NCBI RefSeq assembly: GCF_009671245.1 | Contig: NZ_VTFS01000001.1 | Coordinates: forward strand, 283,914 to 347,913 | DNA: 64,000 nt | Direction: 5' to 3' | Source: Marinicella rhabdoformis | Lineage (GTDB): Bacteria > Pseudomonadota > Gammaproteobacteria > Xanthomonadales > Marinicellaceae | Shown: piece after piece, positions 36,095 to 43,371 of the stretch | Layout: each line of letters begins with the position of its first letter | Position numbering within the stretch: the first letter of the stretch is position 1 | The notes under the pieces: generated by a model | Database searches by the model: none | What the model was told of the DNA's origin: nothing | Seen by the model: the letters and a program-made list of their open reading frames with translations, nothing else | Translations under genes and position numbers: made by a program

Positions 36095-37855
36095 TTACAA
36101 ATTAATCACATTGGTACATTCTGTGGTTGAACCATCTTCACACACTTGGAATGTGTAGCTCGCGTTCTTGCTGATGCTGAAGCTGGCTGAACCGTCATTG
36201 GCTGTGCTGCCATCTAAAGAACCGTTGATATAAATGTCAACATTAGATGTGGTCGCACCTGACCATGACAAGTTTGCTTGGCGGTTACCTTTACTGCGGT
36301 TACCTGACAATGTCATGTCGCCTGCTGGTGGCTCAGTTGTTCCACCGTCACAGCTGTTGGCATCCAGATAATCACTGGCATCTTTGGCTTTCACAATACC
36401 ATAACCGAAGTAAACATCATGACCTGATGCACCCGAATCTGCAGCGGATGCTTTCAAGGCTGCACGGATGTCTTCACCTGTACAGTCAGGATGGTTTGAC
36501 CAAACCAATGCAGCGACACCAGACACAGCTGGTGTGGCCATAGATGTGCCGTCCATATAACCGTAATCACCCGCACCAATCGCAATGCTTGCTTGAGACG
36601 TACCTAATAAAAAGGTTCTGTCTTCTAAAGCCGCACCAGCTGCTGGGATAGATGTGCTGTTGGTTTCACCCAATGTGGCATACAACATACCAGATTCATT
36701 GTTAATGATCACAGCACCCACACCACCTGAAGATTGGCAGTTGGCCACTTTGTCGTGGAAAGAAATGTTACCACGGTCTATCATACAAATTTTTCCTGAC
36801 GCACCTGAGTCAGTCGCTTCAGCGGTGCCCATATAATAAGTTGCACCTGATACTGAACCTGTATTTTCCATGGCAGAAGATGCCACGCCCATACCGTCAG
36901 CAGTCAATGAAGCCACAGTGGCCATTCCTGCTGGATATGTTGATAAAGTACCCACACCACCGGCAGTTACTTCGACACAAATGGTTTCATCAAAACGCTT
37001 TCTTTTCCCTTTGCCTACTTCACAACTTGGATACTGAGAAAAATCAGCAATGTTATTGTCTGAATCATTGGCACCAACCATCATCACAGATGAATAACCC
37101 GCTGGGTATGAACGAACCGAGTTACCGTCATTACCTGCCGCTGCCACAACCAAACCACCGTTGGCAACAAATTGATCAAAAGCATTTTCTTCAGTTGAGT
37201 TAGCACCACCGCCACCCAAACTCATAGAAATGATGTTCGCACCCGCGTCAGCACATTTGTCTGCTGCATGGGCCAAATCAGATGAATAACCCCAACCCGA
37301 TTCATTGAACACTTTAACGATGTGCATAGGAACACCCGGCGCCATGCCGACTACACCACGATTATTATCAGCGGCACCAATGGTACCCGCTACGTGTGTA
37401 CCATGTGGTCCACCGTGTTGATTCCAGTTACCCGTACCTGGATCATTTGAACCCGTGATGGCACCCCAGTTGAAATCACTGTTACTCGAATCTAAACCTG
37501 AATCTATCACACAAACTTTTTGACCCGATTGTAAGTTCAATTGATCGGCTTGTGACTGATATACTGCATAAGGCGTGAGCTGTTGTAAATCAGGATTGCC
37601 GGCATCATCATTATAAATACCTAAAGGGAATCTTTTGGCATCGACTTCCATGCCTTTGAAGCCACTTTTGCCTCGCATGTTGTTTTTGCCATTCTCATCT
37701 AACTCAACAGCAAACCAACCATCACCTTCTACTAATACTTGGTGACCGTTCTTTAACCCATTACCATTGCTGTTGTGTTTCACAATCATACGCTCTGCAT
37801 ATGATGAACCACCCATGGCCAATAACATGGCCGCATAAGTTGCCTTATACTTCAT
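36095..37855 (-). CDS. secreted S8 (subtilisin-family) serine protease with PA insert
   Basis: Extracellular protease of 586 residues. It has a signal peptide (about residues 1-20), a short propeptide region to about 95, and a peptidase S8 domain. The catalytic triad motifs are intact: VCVIDSGLD (Asp), GPHGTHVAGTIGA (His) and DGTSMATPAVSG (Ser). A protease-associated (PA) domain is inserted between the His and Ser regions (about 285-425). After a Pro/Gly linker there is a C-terminal Ig/Fn3-like beta domain (about 510-586, LSGNRSKGNRQANLSWSGA), a typical substrate-binding appendage. A strong GAGGAG precedes the ATG. Confidence 0.95.
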   Translation of the reverse strand: MKYKATYAAMLLAMGGSSYAERMIVKHNSNGNGLKNGHQVLVEGDGWFAVELDENGKNNMRGKSGFKGMEVDAKRFPLGIYNDDAGNPDLQQLTPYAVYQSQADQLNLQSGQKVCVIDSGLDSSNSDFNWGAITGSNDPGTGNWNQHGGPHGTHVAGTIGAADNNRGVVGMAPGVPMHIVKVFNESGWGYSSDLAHAADKCADAGANIISMSLGGGGANSTEENAFDQFVANGGLVVAAAGNDGNSVRSYPAGYSSVMMVGANDSDNNIADFSQYPSCEVGKGKRKRFDETICVEVTAGGVGTLSTYPAGMATVASLTADGMGVASSAMENTGSVSGATYYMGTAEATDSGASGKICMIDRGNISFHDKVANCQSSGGVGAVIINNESGMLYATLGETNSTSIPAAGAALEDRTFLLGTSQASIAIGAGDYGYMDGTSMATPAVSGVAALVWSNHPDCTGEDIRAALKASAADSGASGHDVYFGYGIVKAKDASDYLDANSCDGGTTEPPAGDMTLSGNRSKGNRQANLSWSGATTSNVDIYINGSLDGSTANDGSASFSISKNASYTFQVCEDGSTTECTNVINL

Positions 37856-38426
37856 TTAAATCTCCTCTCTTTTATTTTGAACCCAGGCTTCAAATTGATT
37901 GAATTTTTATTGCTTCAGCCCAGCACACGCTCAGTGATTACTCTCTAAACGGTGCGAATTACACCACAAAATTAAATGACAAACAAGGGTTTGAGATAAG
38001 CTGTTCTTTTTTGTCAAATAACTTTTTCTAATGTGTGATAACTTTTTGGTATAAACCAACTTGAAAACATCCCAAAGCACCTTCAAACGGTACGAAACGC
38101 AAGTACAAATACTGAATAAACATGCAGAATGGTTAAGTTTGTTTTGTTTGACTTATTAAAAATGAATGTACGCATCACGAGTTATTAATGCCATTTGGAG
38201 GGAGTGTGATACTGAGCAGCGCGTTGATTAACCAAGCATTCGGGCTGTATTTTCATTTGATGACAAGCCAGTCTTCCATGATAATGTACTTCATCCTAAG
38301 TGAGACTCAGCGAGTCGAACGGATCTCACGCAGTACAGTAAAACTGCTGGGCTGCTCGTAGCTCGCTTAAAGCGCCTACTTTTGGTAGCCCTACCACCCT
38401 TACTTAAAGAATTATTAAAGCCTGAT
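37856..38426. other. intergenic region upstream of the S8 protease with imperfect palindromes
   Basis: No convincing gene is seen in these 571 bases. The part next to 37855 must hold the protease promoter. Between about 38300 and 38400 there is structured DNA: GTGAGACTC / GAGTC...TCTCAC nested inverted repeats at 38301-38330, then CAGTACAG...CTGCTG. A short minus-strand frame (38291-38473) crosses it and overlaps the next gene's end; I treat it as non-coding. Confidence 0.5.
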
Positions 38427-39584
38427 TCATAGCCGATCCACATTAATATCCCACTGCTTTTTATTCCTTTCAATCATAACCCGTTCAGCAACCGTACTTT
38501 TATCCATCAGCTCCTGCCAAAAATTTCTATCAACAGGAAAATGTTCATTAAACTTTGCCACAATGGCAGATTTCATGGCATTGTTACCTTCTTTAAAGGC
38601 CTGTTTTAAATGGTACATTCCCTCTGATTCATTTCTGTTCATGAAAAATTGATTTCCCACAATGAACTTCAAGCTGGGAGCGGATTTTTTATAAGTTTCA
38701 CTGTTTTTAATCCAAGCCAGTTTCTTTTTGTCTTCAGTTATATTCGGCTTGAGTTTGCCCATCAAATTAACCAAATGAGAGTCACTGAAATCTTTTTCGA
38801 TCGAACCCGTTGAAGTTAAATTTTGAGCATGATACTGCCATACCCTTGACTTGGGTGCAGAAGCCAAATAACCAGTAAGATAAGGTCTACCACTGTGAAC
38901 AGTTATTTTTCCAAAAGTGAACTTGCCTTGCTCATCCTCGCCATATGAAACCCAATAGCCCATATCATGCAAGTAACTTGAAGCATAAAATTTTACTTTC
39001 CTTTTAAACGTTGGGTTAACACTGATTTGAACCAATGAATCAAAAACATCAGGCGCCATTTCAACATTCTGTGGATGCTTTGATAAAACTGAAAGCGCTT
39101 GCTCCACCACTTTCTCATCTTCAGACTTTAAATTTTCAATGATTTTTGCTGAACTCAAAATCACCACTTCCACATACTTTTGTTTTATCCTGTCCAAATG
39201 ATAATCACTCAAAAGATGCTTTAAACTTGAGTCATCACAATACAAATACAAAAACCAAGCCATTTCTTCGAACTTGCGCTCGCTGTACTTCAGTCTATCT
39301 TTGATTTTATAAGCATAGGCTTTGCGCTTCTTTAAACTCGGTTCTGCTGCAACATACATGCGCAACAACAGCGGCAACCTACGACAACCTTTTTTATTTT
39401 CATCAAAGTGACACTTGATTTGTTTTTTCAACCACCTTTTACTCAAGGCTTTTTCATTAAACCTCAAGTCATGGTGCGCCAAATAGACACTGATGTCCAT
39501 GCTCAAGGACAATTGCCTGATGCGTGCTTCAGATACAGCCGCAAGTAACAACAAACCAACCACCAAAACCAAGCCGCGTTTCAT
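38427..39584 (-). CDS. hypothetical exported protein
   Basis: A 385-residue protein with a clear signal peptide (MKRGLVLVVGLLLLAAVSEA). The mature part is basic and mostly helical, with Lys-rich amphipathic stretches and a middle region (about residues 150-215) that could be HEAT-like (VEQALSVLSKHPQNV...VFDSLVQISVNPTFKRKVKFYASSYLHDMG). I do not recognise the family. It begins 51 bases behind the SnoaL-like gene, in the accessory region; that gap holds weak palindromes rather than a clear attC, so cassette origin is not shown. Confidence 0.65.
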   Translation of the reverse strand: MKRGLVLVVGLLLLAAVSEARIRQLSLSMDISVYLAHHDLRFNEKALSKRWLKKQIKCHFDENKKGCRRLPLLLRMYVAAEPSLKKRKAYAYKIKDRLKYSERKFEEMAWFLYLYCDDSSLKHLLSDYHLDRIKQKYVEVVILSSAKIIENLKSEDEKVVEQALSVLSKHPQNVEMAPDVFDSLVQISVNPTFKRKVKFYASSYLHDMGYWVSYGEDEQGKFTFGKITVHSGRPYLTGYLASAPKSRVWQYHAQNLTSTGSIEKDFSDSHLVNLMGKLKPNITEDKKKLAWIKNSETYKKSAPSLKFIVGNQFFMNRNESEGMYHLKQAFKEGNNAMKSAIVAKFNEHFPVDRNFWQELMDKSTVAERVMIERNKKQWDINVDRL

Positions 39585-39635
39585 CTTGGCACCCCACTGT
39601 CGCAGTCTGGGCGCAGCGAAAGCCTGTGGGCGTAT

Positions 39636-40001
39636 TTAATTTTGCTCACCTGTACCAACAAAACCCACCATTCGGGACACCAGGTCTCCGTCTTTTTCGA
39701 CAAAATATTGACCAAGTTGAACTTGATCATATCCATCGGGACCTTTTCCACTGAAAGCGACAGTGACACGAGTGACAACAGCAATCGTGTCACTTTTAAT
39801 AACCTTCGCTGACCAACCGGGCGCATTTTCACTGAACATGCCGACATAGTTATTCAAAGCCGCGACTCCATTGACTGTTTCTGGGGTGCGAGGATCGTCG
39901 TACTGCACAGATTCAGTCACAGCACTTTTTATTTTGGCAAGTCGAAGTTCACCTGCCTCAATTTCCCAAGCATCAAAAAAAATTGAAATGCAATCTGACA
40001 T
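39636..40001 (-). CDS. SnoaL-like (NTF2-fold) protein, apparent integron cassette gene
   Basis: A 121-residue protein of the SnoaL/NTF2-like fold: an N-terminal helix FFDAWEIEAGELRLAKI, YDDPRTPETVNGVAALNNYVGMF (the typical cone-fold entry) and closing beta strands with GQYFVEKDGDLVSRMVGFVG. NTF2-fold enzymes include isomerases, cyclases and non-catalytic binders, so the substrate is unknown. An AGGAG lies before the ATG. The start is 27 bases after the crossover point of the attC site at 40026-40103, the layout of a cassette gene. Confidence 0.8.
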   Translation of the reverse strand: MSDCISIFFDAWEIEAGELRLAKIKSAVTESVQYDDPRTPETVNGVAALNNYVGMFSENAPGWSAKVIKSDTIAVVTRVTVAFSGKGPDGYDQVQLGQYFVEKDGDLVSRMVGFVGTGEQN

Positions 40002-40025
40002 ATCACTCTCCTGTTTTTAATTTAT

Positions 40026-40103
40026 TTGTAACGCCCGCGTTCAGGGCACTTGTGGAGCAGCGAAGCTGCGGAGCAAGTGTCCCGCTGCAACGCGATGTTA
40101 GAT
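40026..40103 (-). repeat. integron attC-like recombination site
   Basis: Read on the minus strand, the site has R'' ATCTAAC (fits RYYYAAC exactly), an L'' arm with CGCGTT and GGGACACTTG, a loop with the GCAGC-TTC-GCTGC hairpin, an L' arm with CAAGTGCCC and AACGCG, and R' GTTACAA (consensus GTTRRRY, one mismatch). An unpaired A in the L'' arm and an unpaired central spacer are the hallmarks of attC. The crossover would fall at G^TTACAA (40028-40027). It lies 12 bases behind the stop of the upstream gene and just before the next, the usual cassette order. Confidence 0.75.
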
Positions 40104-40114
40104 TTTTAGCGGGT

Positions 40115-40510
40115 TCAATTGTCAAACTGCACGACCATGCGAACATTACCGCCCCCACAAATACTTGATAACAAACGCATACCCTCAAAAGCGAAAGACC
40201 GCCCTTGAGGAATTTTCTCAGAGGGAAAGCTTTCCAAAAAAGCAGCTATTTCGCTCCAAGTGACCCAAGTATGGCCCCACAAACCAGATGGCACCGGGCC
40301 AAACTCTTCCGGGTGAGATGTGTCTGCTGGAATGCCCCTGCTTGCGGCTATGCCTGCAATTGAGGGTGCACTCCGAACGCCGAAAAGCTACCCAAACAAT
40401 TGGTAATTTCTTTCCAGCAGCAGGCCCAGCTCAATAGCTTTTTGCCAATAGTCTTCGTCAGTAACTACCTGACAGTTGGCCTCAATGTAGCCGTGAATAT
40501 CTGTTCCCAT
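40115..40510 (-). pseudogene. cassette-borne gene of the MGTDIH family broken by an amber codon
   Basis: The minus strand encodes 40 residues starting MGTDIHGYIEANCQ and ending RNYQLFG. A TAG at 40388-40390 is followed in the same frame by 90 more residues (LFGVRSAPSIAG...RGIPADTSHPEEFG...WVTWSEIAAF...VVQFDN) and a TGA. The two halves make one family-like protein of about 131 residues, similar to small phage/plasmid/cassette proteins that begin MGxDIH. The stop replaces one residue, plausibly Trp (TGG to TAG). The gene starts 8 bases behind a GTTAGAT cassette boundary (40518-40524) and ends just before the attC. Function is unknown. Confidence 0.75.
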
Positions 40511-40540
40511 CACAAAAATCTAACAACTTATTAAACACGC

Positions 40541-40571
40541 ATTATAATCATTAAACAGGTACGAATCACAA
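40541..40571 (-). promoter_or_regulatory. possible promoter for the cassette genes
   Basis: A minus-strand perfect -10 TATAAT (40541-40546) has a TTGTGA -35 (40566-40571) at a long 19-base spacing. It lies about 30 bases upstream of the broken cassette gene and could drive both cassette genes. Confidence 0.4.
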
Positions 40572-40611
40572 CATGAATTGCCAAAGCTGAACACAAAAGT
40601 TCAATTAAAAC

Positions 40612-40714
40612 CCTAGACACCGGCCATCGCCGGTGTGACGAGCTGTGGGGTTGTCTTGTTGATGTGACAATCTATGATGCGTCATGCCGACGCAGGTCGG
40701 CATCCAGGCAATTA
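40612..40714 (+). repeat. 103-bp direct repeat, copy 1
   Basis: Identical base for base to 41562-41664 (offset 950). It contains one type A and one type B palindrome and a 40-base linker (AGCTGTGGGGTTGTCTTGTT...) found only in these two units. Confidence 0.95.
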
Positions 40715-41094
40715 CAGTGATCATTCAGTATTCGTAACACCCTAATAGAACCCAAAAGTCCGCTTAAAACACCTAGACACTGGCCGCCGCCGGTGTGACG
40801 ACTCCAGAAAAGTCATGCCGAAGCAGGTCGGCATCCAGGAAATTACAGTGATCTTTCAGTATTCGTAACACCCTAATAGAACCCAAAAGTCCGCTTAAAA
40901 CACTTAGACACCGGCCGCCGCCGGTGTGACGACTCCAGAAAAGTCATGCCGACGCAGGTCGGCATCCAGGCAATTACAATGATCACTCAGTTTCTGTCAC
41001 ACCCAAACAAAACGACAACCTCATTCAAAACACTTAGACACCGGCCTACGCCGGTGTGACGAGATGCGGGGTACCGGCCTCCACCAGTGTGACC
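40612..41094. repeat. array of REP-like palindromes, right-hand block of the GIY-YIG element
   Basis: Alternating palindromes of two kinds. Type A (TAGACACCGGCC-NN-CGCCGGTGTGACGA, 8-bp stem) occurs at 40613-40641, 40773-40801, 40904-40932, 41034-41062 and degenerately at 41072-41094. Type B (GTCATGCCGAC-GCAG-GTCGGCATCC) occurs at 40681-40708, 40812-40839 and 40943-40970. Spacers are also conserved (ATTACAGTGATCATTCAGTATTCGTAAC and AGTCCGCTTAAAACAC-type), so the unit is about 130 or 160 bases. Such hairpins may terminate transcription or serve as recognition sites. Confidence 0.9.
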
Positions 41095-41105
41095 GCAGCT
41101 TAGCG

Positions 41106-41393
41106 TTAAACCAAGTCAAAATACAAATCCCGCCAATTCGGATTCTGCTCTTCAATCAACCTTATTTTCCAAGCCCTTCTCCATTCTTTCAAACGCTTTT
41201 CTCTTGTGATGGCAGCTTCCATACTCATGTGCGGCTCAAAATAGACCAGAGTGTGAACAGCATATTTTTTGGTAAACCCTTCAACCAAATCATTTTTATG
41301 CTCATATATGCGTTTGACAAGGTTACTGGTCACACCAATATACAAAGTACCATTCCGTTGACTGGCCAATATATAAACTGCGGGCTCTTTCAC
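41106..41393 (-). CDS. single-domain GIY-YIG nuclease family protein
   Basis: A 95-residue protein that is essentially only a GIY-YIG catalytic domain. The motif reads VYILASQRNGTLYIGVT (about residues 5-21), followed by the conserved Arg (LVKRIYEHK) and the Glu-containing helix (AAITREKRLKEWRRAWK), then a NPNWRDLYFDL ending. It starts with GTG at 41393 preceded by a strong AAGGAGGT at the right distance. These small proteins have no settled function, although relatives of the UPF0213/YhbQ type show DNA nuclease activity. The gene lies inside the palindrome array, between a type A block and a type B copy. Confidence 0.88.
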   Translation of the reverse strand: MKEPAVYILASQRNGTLYIGVTSNLVKRIYEHKNDLVEGFTKKYAVHTLVYFEPHMSMEAAITREKRLKEWRRAWKIRLIEEQNPNWRDLYFDLV

Positions 41394-41472
41394 TTTCTAC
41401 CTCCTTGCATGAATTTACCTGAACTTTATCATCATACACTATCTTCGGATATTCCACCTTCAGCGACAAACA

Positions 41473-41751
41473 GACATGCCGACGTAGGGGCATCCAGGCA
41501 ATTACAGTGATCATTCAGTATTCGTAATACCCGAATAGAACAACAAAGTACGTTCAAAACACCTAGACACCGGCCATCGCCGGTGTGACGAGCTGTGGGG
41601 TTGTCTTGTTGATGTGACAATCTATGATGCGTCATGCCGACGCAGGTCGGCATCCAGGCAATTAAAGTGATCATTCAGTATTAGTAATACCTGAATAGAA
41701 CAACAAAGTACGTTCAAAATACCTAGACACCGGCCTTCGCCGGTGTGACGA
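41473..41751. repeat. array of REP-like palindromes, left-hand block of the GIY-YIG element
   Basis: A degenerate type B copy at 41473-41498 (GACATGCCGACGTAGGGGCATCCAGG), with the usual B-downstream spacer, is followed by type A at 41563-41591, type B at 41631-41658 and type A at 41723-41751. The last hairpin lies 23 bases beyond the radA stop and might also end the radA transcript. Confidence 0.88.
41562..41664 (+). repeat. 103-bp direct repeat, copy 2
   Basis: A perfect copy of 40612-40714. The pair flanks the GIY-YIG gene, so recombination between them would remove 950 bases including that gene. Confidence 0.95.
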
Positions 41752-41774
41752 GCTGTGGGAATCTTCGGAGAAAC

Positions 41775-43139
41775 TCAAACCAAATCCAAGACCTGACTGA
41801 CTTGATCTACTGTTATGATTTTAATATCAAGGTTTTTCACCCATTTGCCGGCATTGCCTTTTGGGACAATGGCGGTTTTGAAGCCGTGGTGGGCGGCTTC
41901 TTTGAGGCGGTCTTCGCCGTTGTGTACCGGTCTGACTTCGCCGGTTAAGCCGACTTCGCCGAAAACTATGGTGTCTTTGGGCAGGTAGCGGTTTTTGAAG
42001 CTGGAAACGATCGCAATGATGATCGCCAAGTCCGCGGCGGTTTCGGTGATTTTCATGCCACCAACGGCGTTCAAAAACACGTCATGGTCGTGAATGGCCA
42101 ATTGACACATGCGGTGCAATACCGCCAGTAACATCGCCAAGCGATTGTGTTCTAAACCGACTGACAAACGCCTTGGATTGCCCAATGGGCTTTGATCGAC
42201 CAAGGCTTGAATCTCGACCAATAAAGGTCGCGTGCCTTCGCGTGTCACCATCACCACTGAACCGGGTTTTTCGGCTTGGTGTTCACTTAAGAAGATGGCC
42301 GATGGATTTTCAACTTCTTTGACACCGGTTTCGGTCATGGCGAAGACGCCAATTTCATTGACCGCACCAAAACGGTTTTTCAAGGCACGCAGCACACGGT
42401 AACGTGAGTTGCCATCACTTTCGAAATACAACACGGTGTCCACCATGTGCTCTAAAATTCTGGGGCCAGCAATCGAGCCGTCTTTGGTCACGTGGCCGAC
42501 CAAGATGACGGTGATGCGGCTTTGTTTCGCCATGCGCACCAATTGCGCGGCGGATTCTTTGACTTGTGATACCGAACCCGGAATTGAGGTCAACTGCTCA
42601 CTGAACAGCGTTTGAATCGAATCGATGACCACTAAATCTGGTTGTTTACTCACCGTGGTCGCAATGATGGATTCCACCGATGTTTCTGCCATGCAGTCCA
42701 AATCATCCACATTCAAGCTCAAGCGCCGCGCGCGCATGGCGATTTGTGACAAGGATTCCTCACCGGTGACATACAAGGGATTGATCGAAGTGGCAATTTG
42801 TGCCGAAACTTGAAGTAACAAGGTCGATTTACCGATACCCGGATCACCACCGAGTAAGATCACAGAACCAGGTACCAAGCCACCACCCAAGACTCGGTCT
42901 AGTTCATTGATGTGCGTGGTTGAGCGCAGTTGTTTTTCGGTACTGACCTTGCCCAGCTTTTGAATCGCCACATCACCAGAATAATTGGCGTAGCGGTTGG
43001 TCTTGGCTACACCACTGGTGGGTTGGACTTTGACCTCGTCCATGCAGTTCCATTCCTTACATGCACTGCATTGCCCTGCCCATTTGGTGCTGACGTTGCC
43101 ACATTCGTTGCAAACGTACTGTGTTTTGACTTTGGCCAT
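41775..43139 (-). CDS. radA: DNA repair protein RadA
   Basis: RecA-like branch-migration ATPase of recombinational repair. It has a C4 zinc finger (CNECG...CSACKEWN, about residues 10-31), Walker A GGDPGIGKSTL (about 97-107), Walker B LVVIDSIQTLF, the RadA-specific KNRFG motif (about 255-259) and a C-terminal Lon-like domain (about 290-454). The 454 residues are standard. The adjoining glutaredoxin-like gene ends at the radA start. Confidence 0.97.
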   Translation of the reverse strand: MAKVKTQYVCNECGNVSTKWAGQCSACKEWNCMDEVKVQPTSGVAKTNRYANYSGDVAIQKLGKVSTEKQLRSTTHINELDRVLGGGLVPGSVILLGGDPGIGKSTLLLQVSAQIATSINPLYVTGEESLSQIAMRARRLSLNVDDLDCMAETSVESIIATTVSKQPDLVVIDSIQTLFSEQLTSIPGSVSQVKESAAQLVRMAKQSRITVILVGHVTKDGSIAGPRILEHMVDTVLYFESDGNSRYRVLRALKNRFGAVNEIGVFAMTETGVKEVENPSAIFLSEHQAEKPGSVVMVTREGTRPLLVEIQALVDQSPLGNPRRLSVGLEHNRLAMLLAVLHRMCQLAIHDHDVFLNAVGGMKITETAADLAIIIAIVSSFKNRYLPKDTIVFGEVGLTGEVRPVHNGEDRLKEAAHHGFKTAIVPKGNAGKWVKNLDIKIITVDQVSQVLDLV

Positions 43140-43354
43140 TACAGCAGACCCTCAGCTTCTTCCGCGGTGAAAGGCCAGTTCAATTCTGCTTCACCATTGC
43201 TCAACACAGGTATGCGCACATGGTACAAACGTATCCATTCATCTTTTTCTTCGATGTCTTGCTCAACAAAAGCGATGCCTTTTTGTTCTAACATTTCCGC
43301 TGCATGTTCACACAACGGACATTCAATTCTGCTATATAATGTGAGTTTTCTCAT
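43139..43354 (-). CDS. glutaredoxin-like (DUF836-type) thioredoxin-fold protein
   Basis: A 71-residue protein with a thioredoxin/glutaredoxin fold. The active-site motif CPLC (about residues 12-15) follows a beta strand (KLTLYSRIE), and a cis-Pro loop RIPVLSNG lies at about 47-54. It is likely a thiol-disulfide oxidoreductase or redox sensor; partners are unknown. It overlaps the radA start by one base and so is translationally coupled to it. Confidence 0.85.
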   Translation of the reverse strand: MRKLTLYSRIECPLCEHAAEMLEQKGIAFVEQDIEEKDEWIRLYHVRIPVLSNGEAELNWPFTAEEAEGLL

Positions 43355-43371
43355 GTTTGCATTTTATCATC

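Noticed and set aside
38291-38473. 60-codon frame upstream of the S8 protease
   Set aside because: It runs through palindromic DNA and into the 3' end of the adjoining gene, and lacks a ribosome-binding site.
39585-39635. Second attC between the SnoaL-like gene and the 38427-39584 gene
   Set aside because: The 51 bases hold a weak palindrome but no R'' or R' box, so an attC call is not supported.
39581-39847. Alternative 88-codon frame overlapping the SnoaL-like gene
   Set aside because: The SnoaL-like frame has a ribosome-binding site and a recognisable fold; the overlapping frame has neither.
40612-41751. CRISPR array
   Set aside because: The repeats are themselves palindromic hairpins of two alternating kinds, with conserved rather than unique spacers, and no cas genes are present.
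40612-41751. attC (VCR-like) array
   Set aside because: The A and B palindromes have no RYYYAAC/GTTRRRY ends and lie outside cassette-like gene boundaries; only 40026-40103 fits attC.
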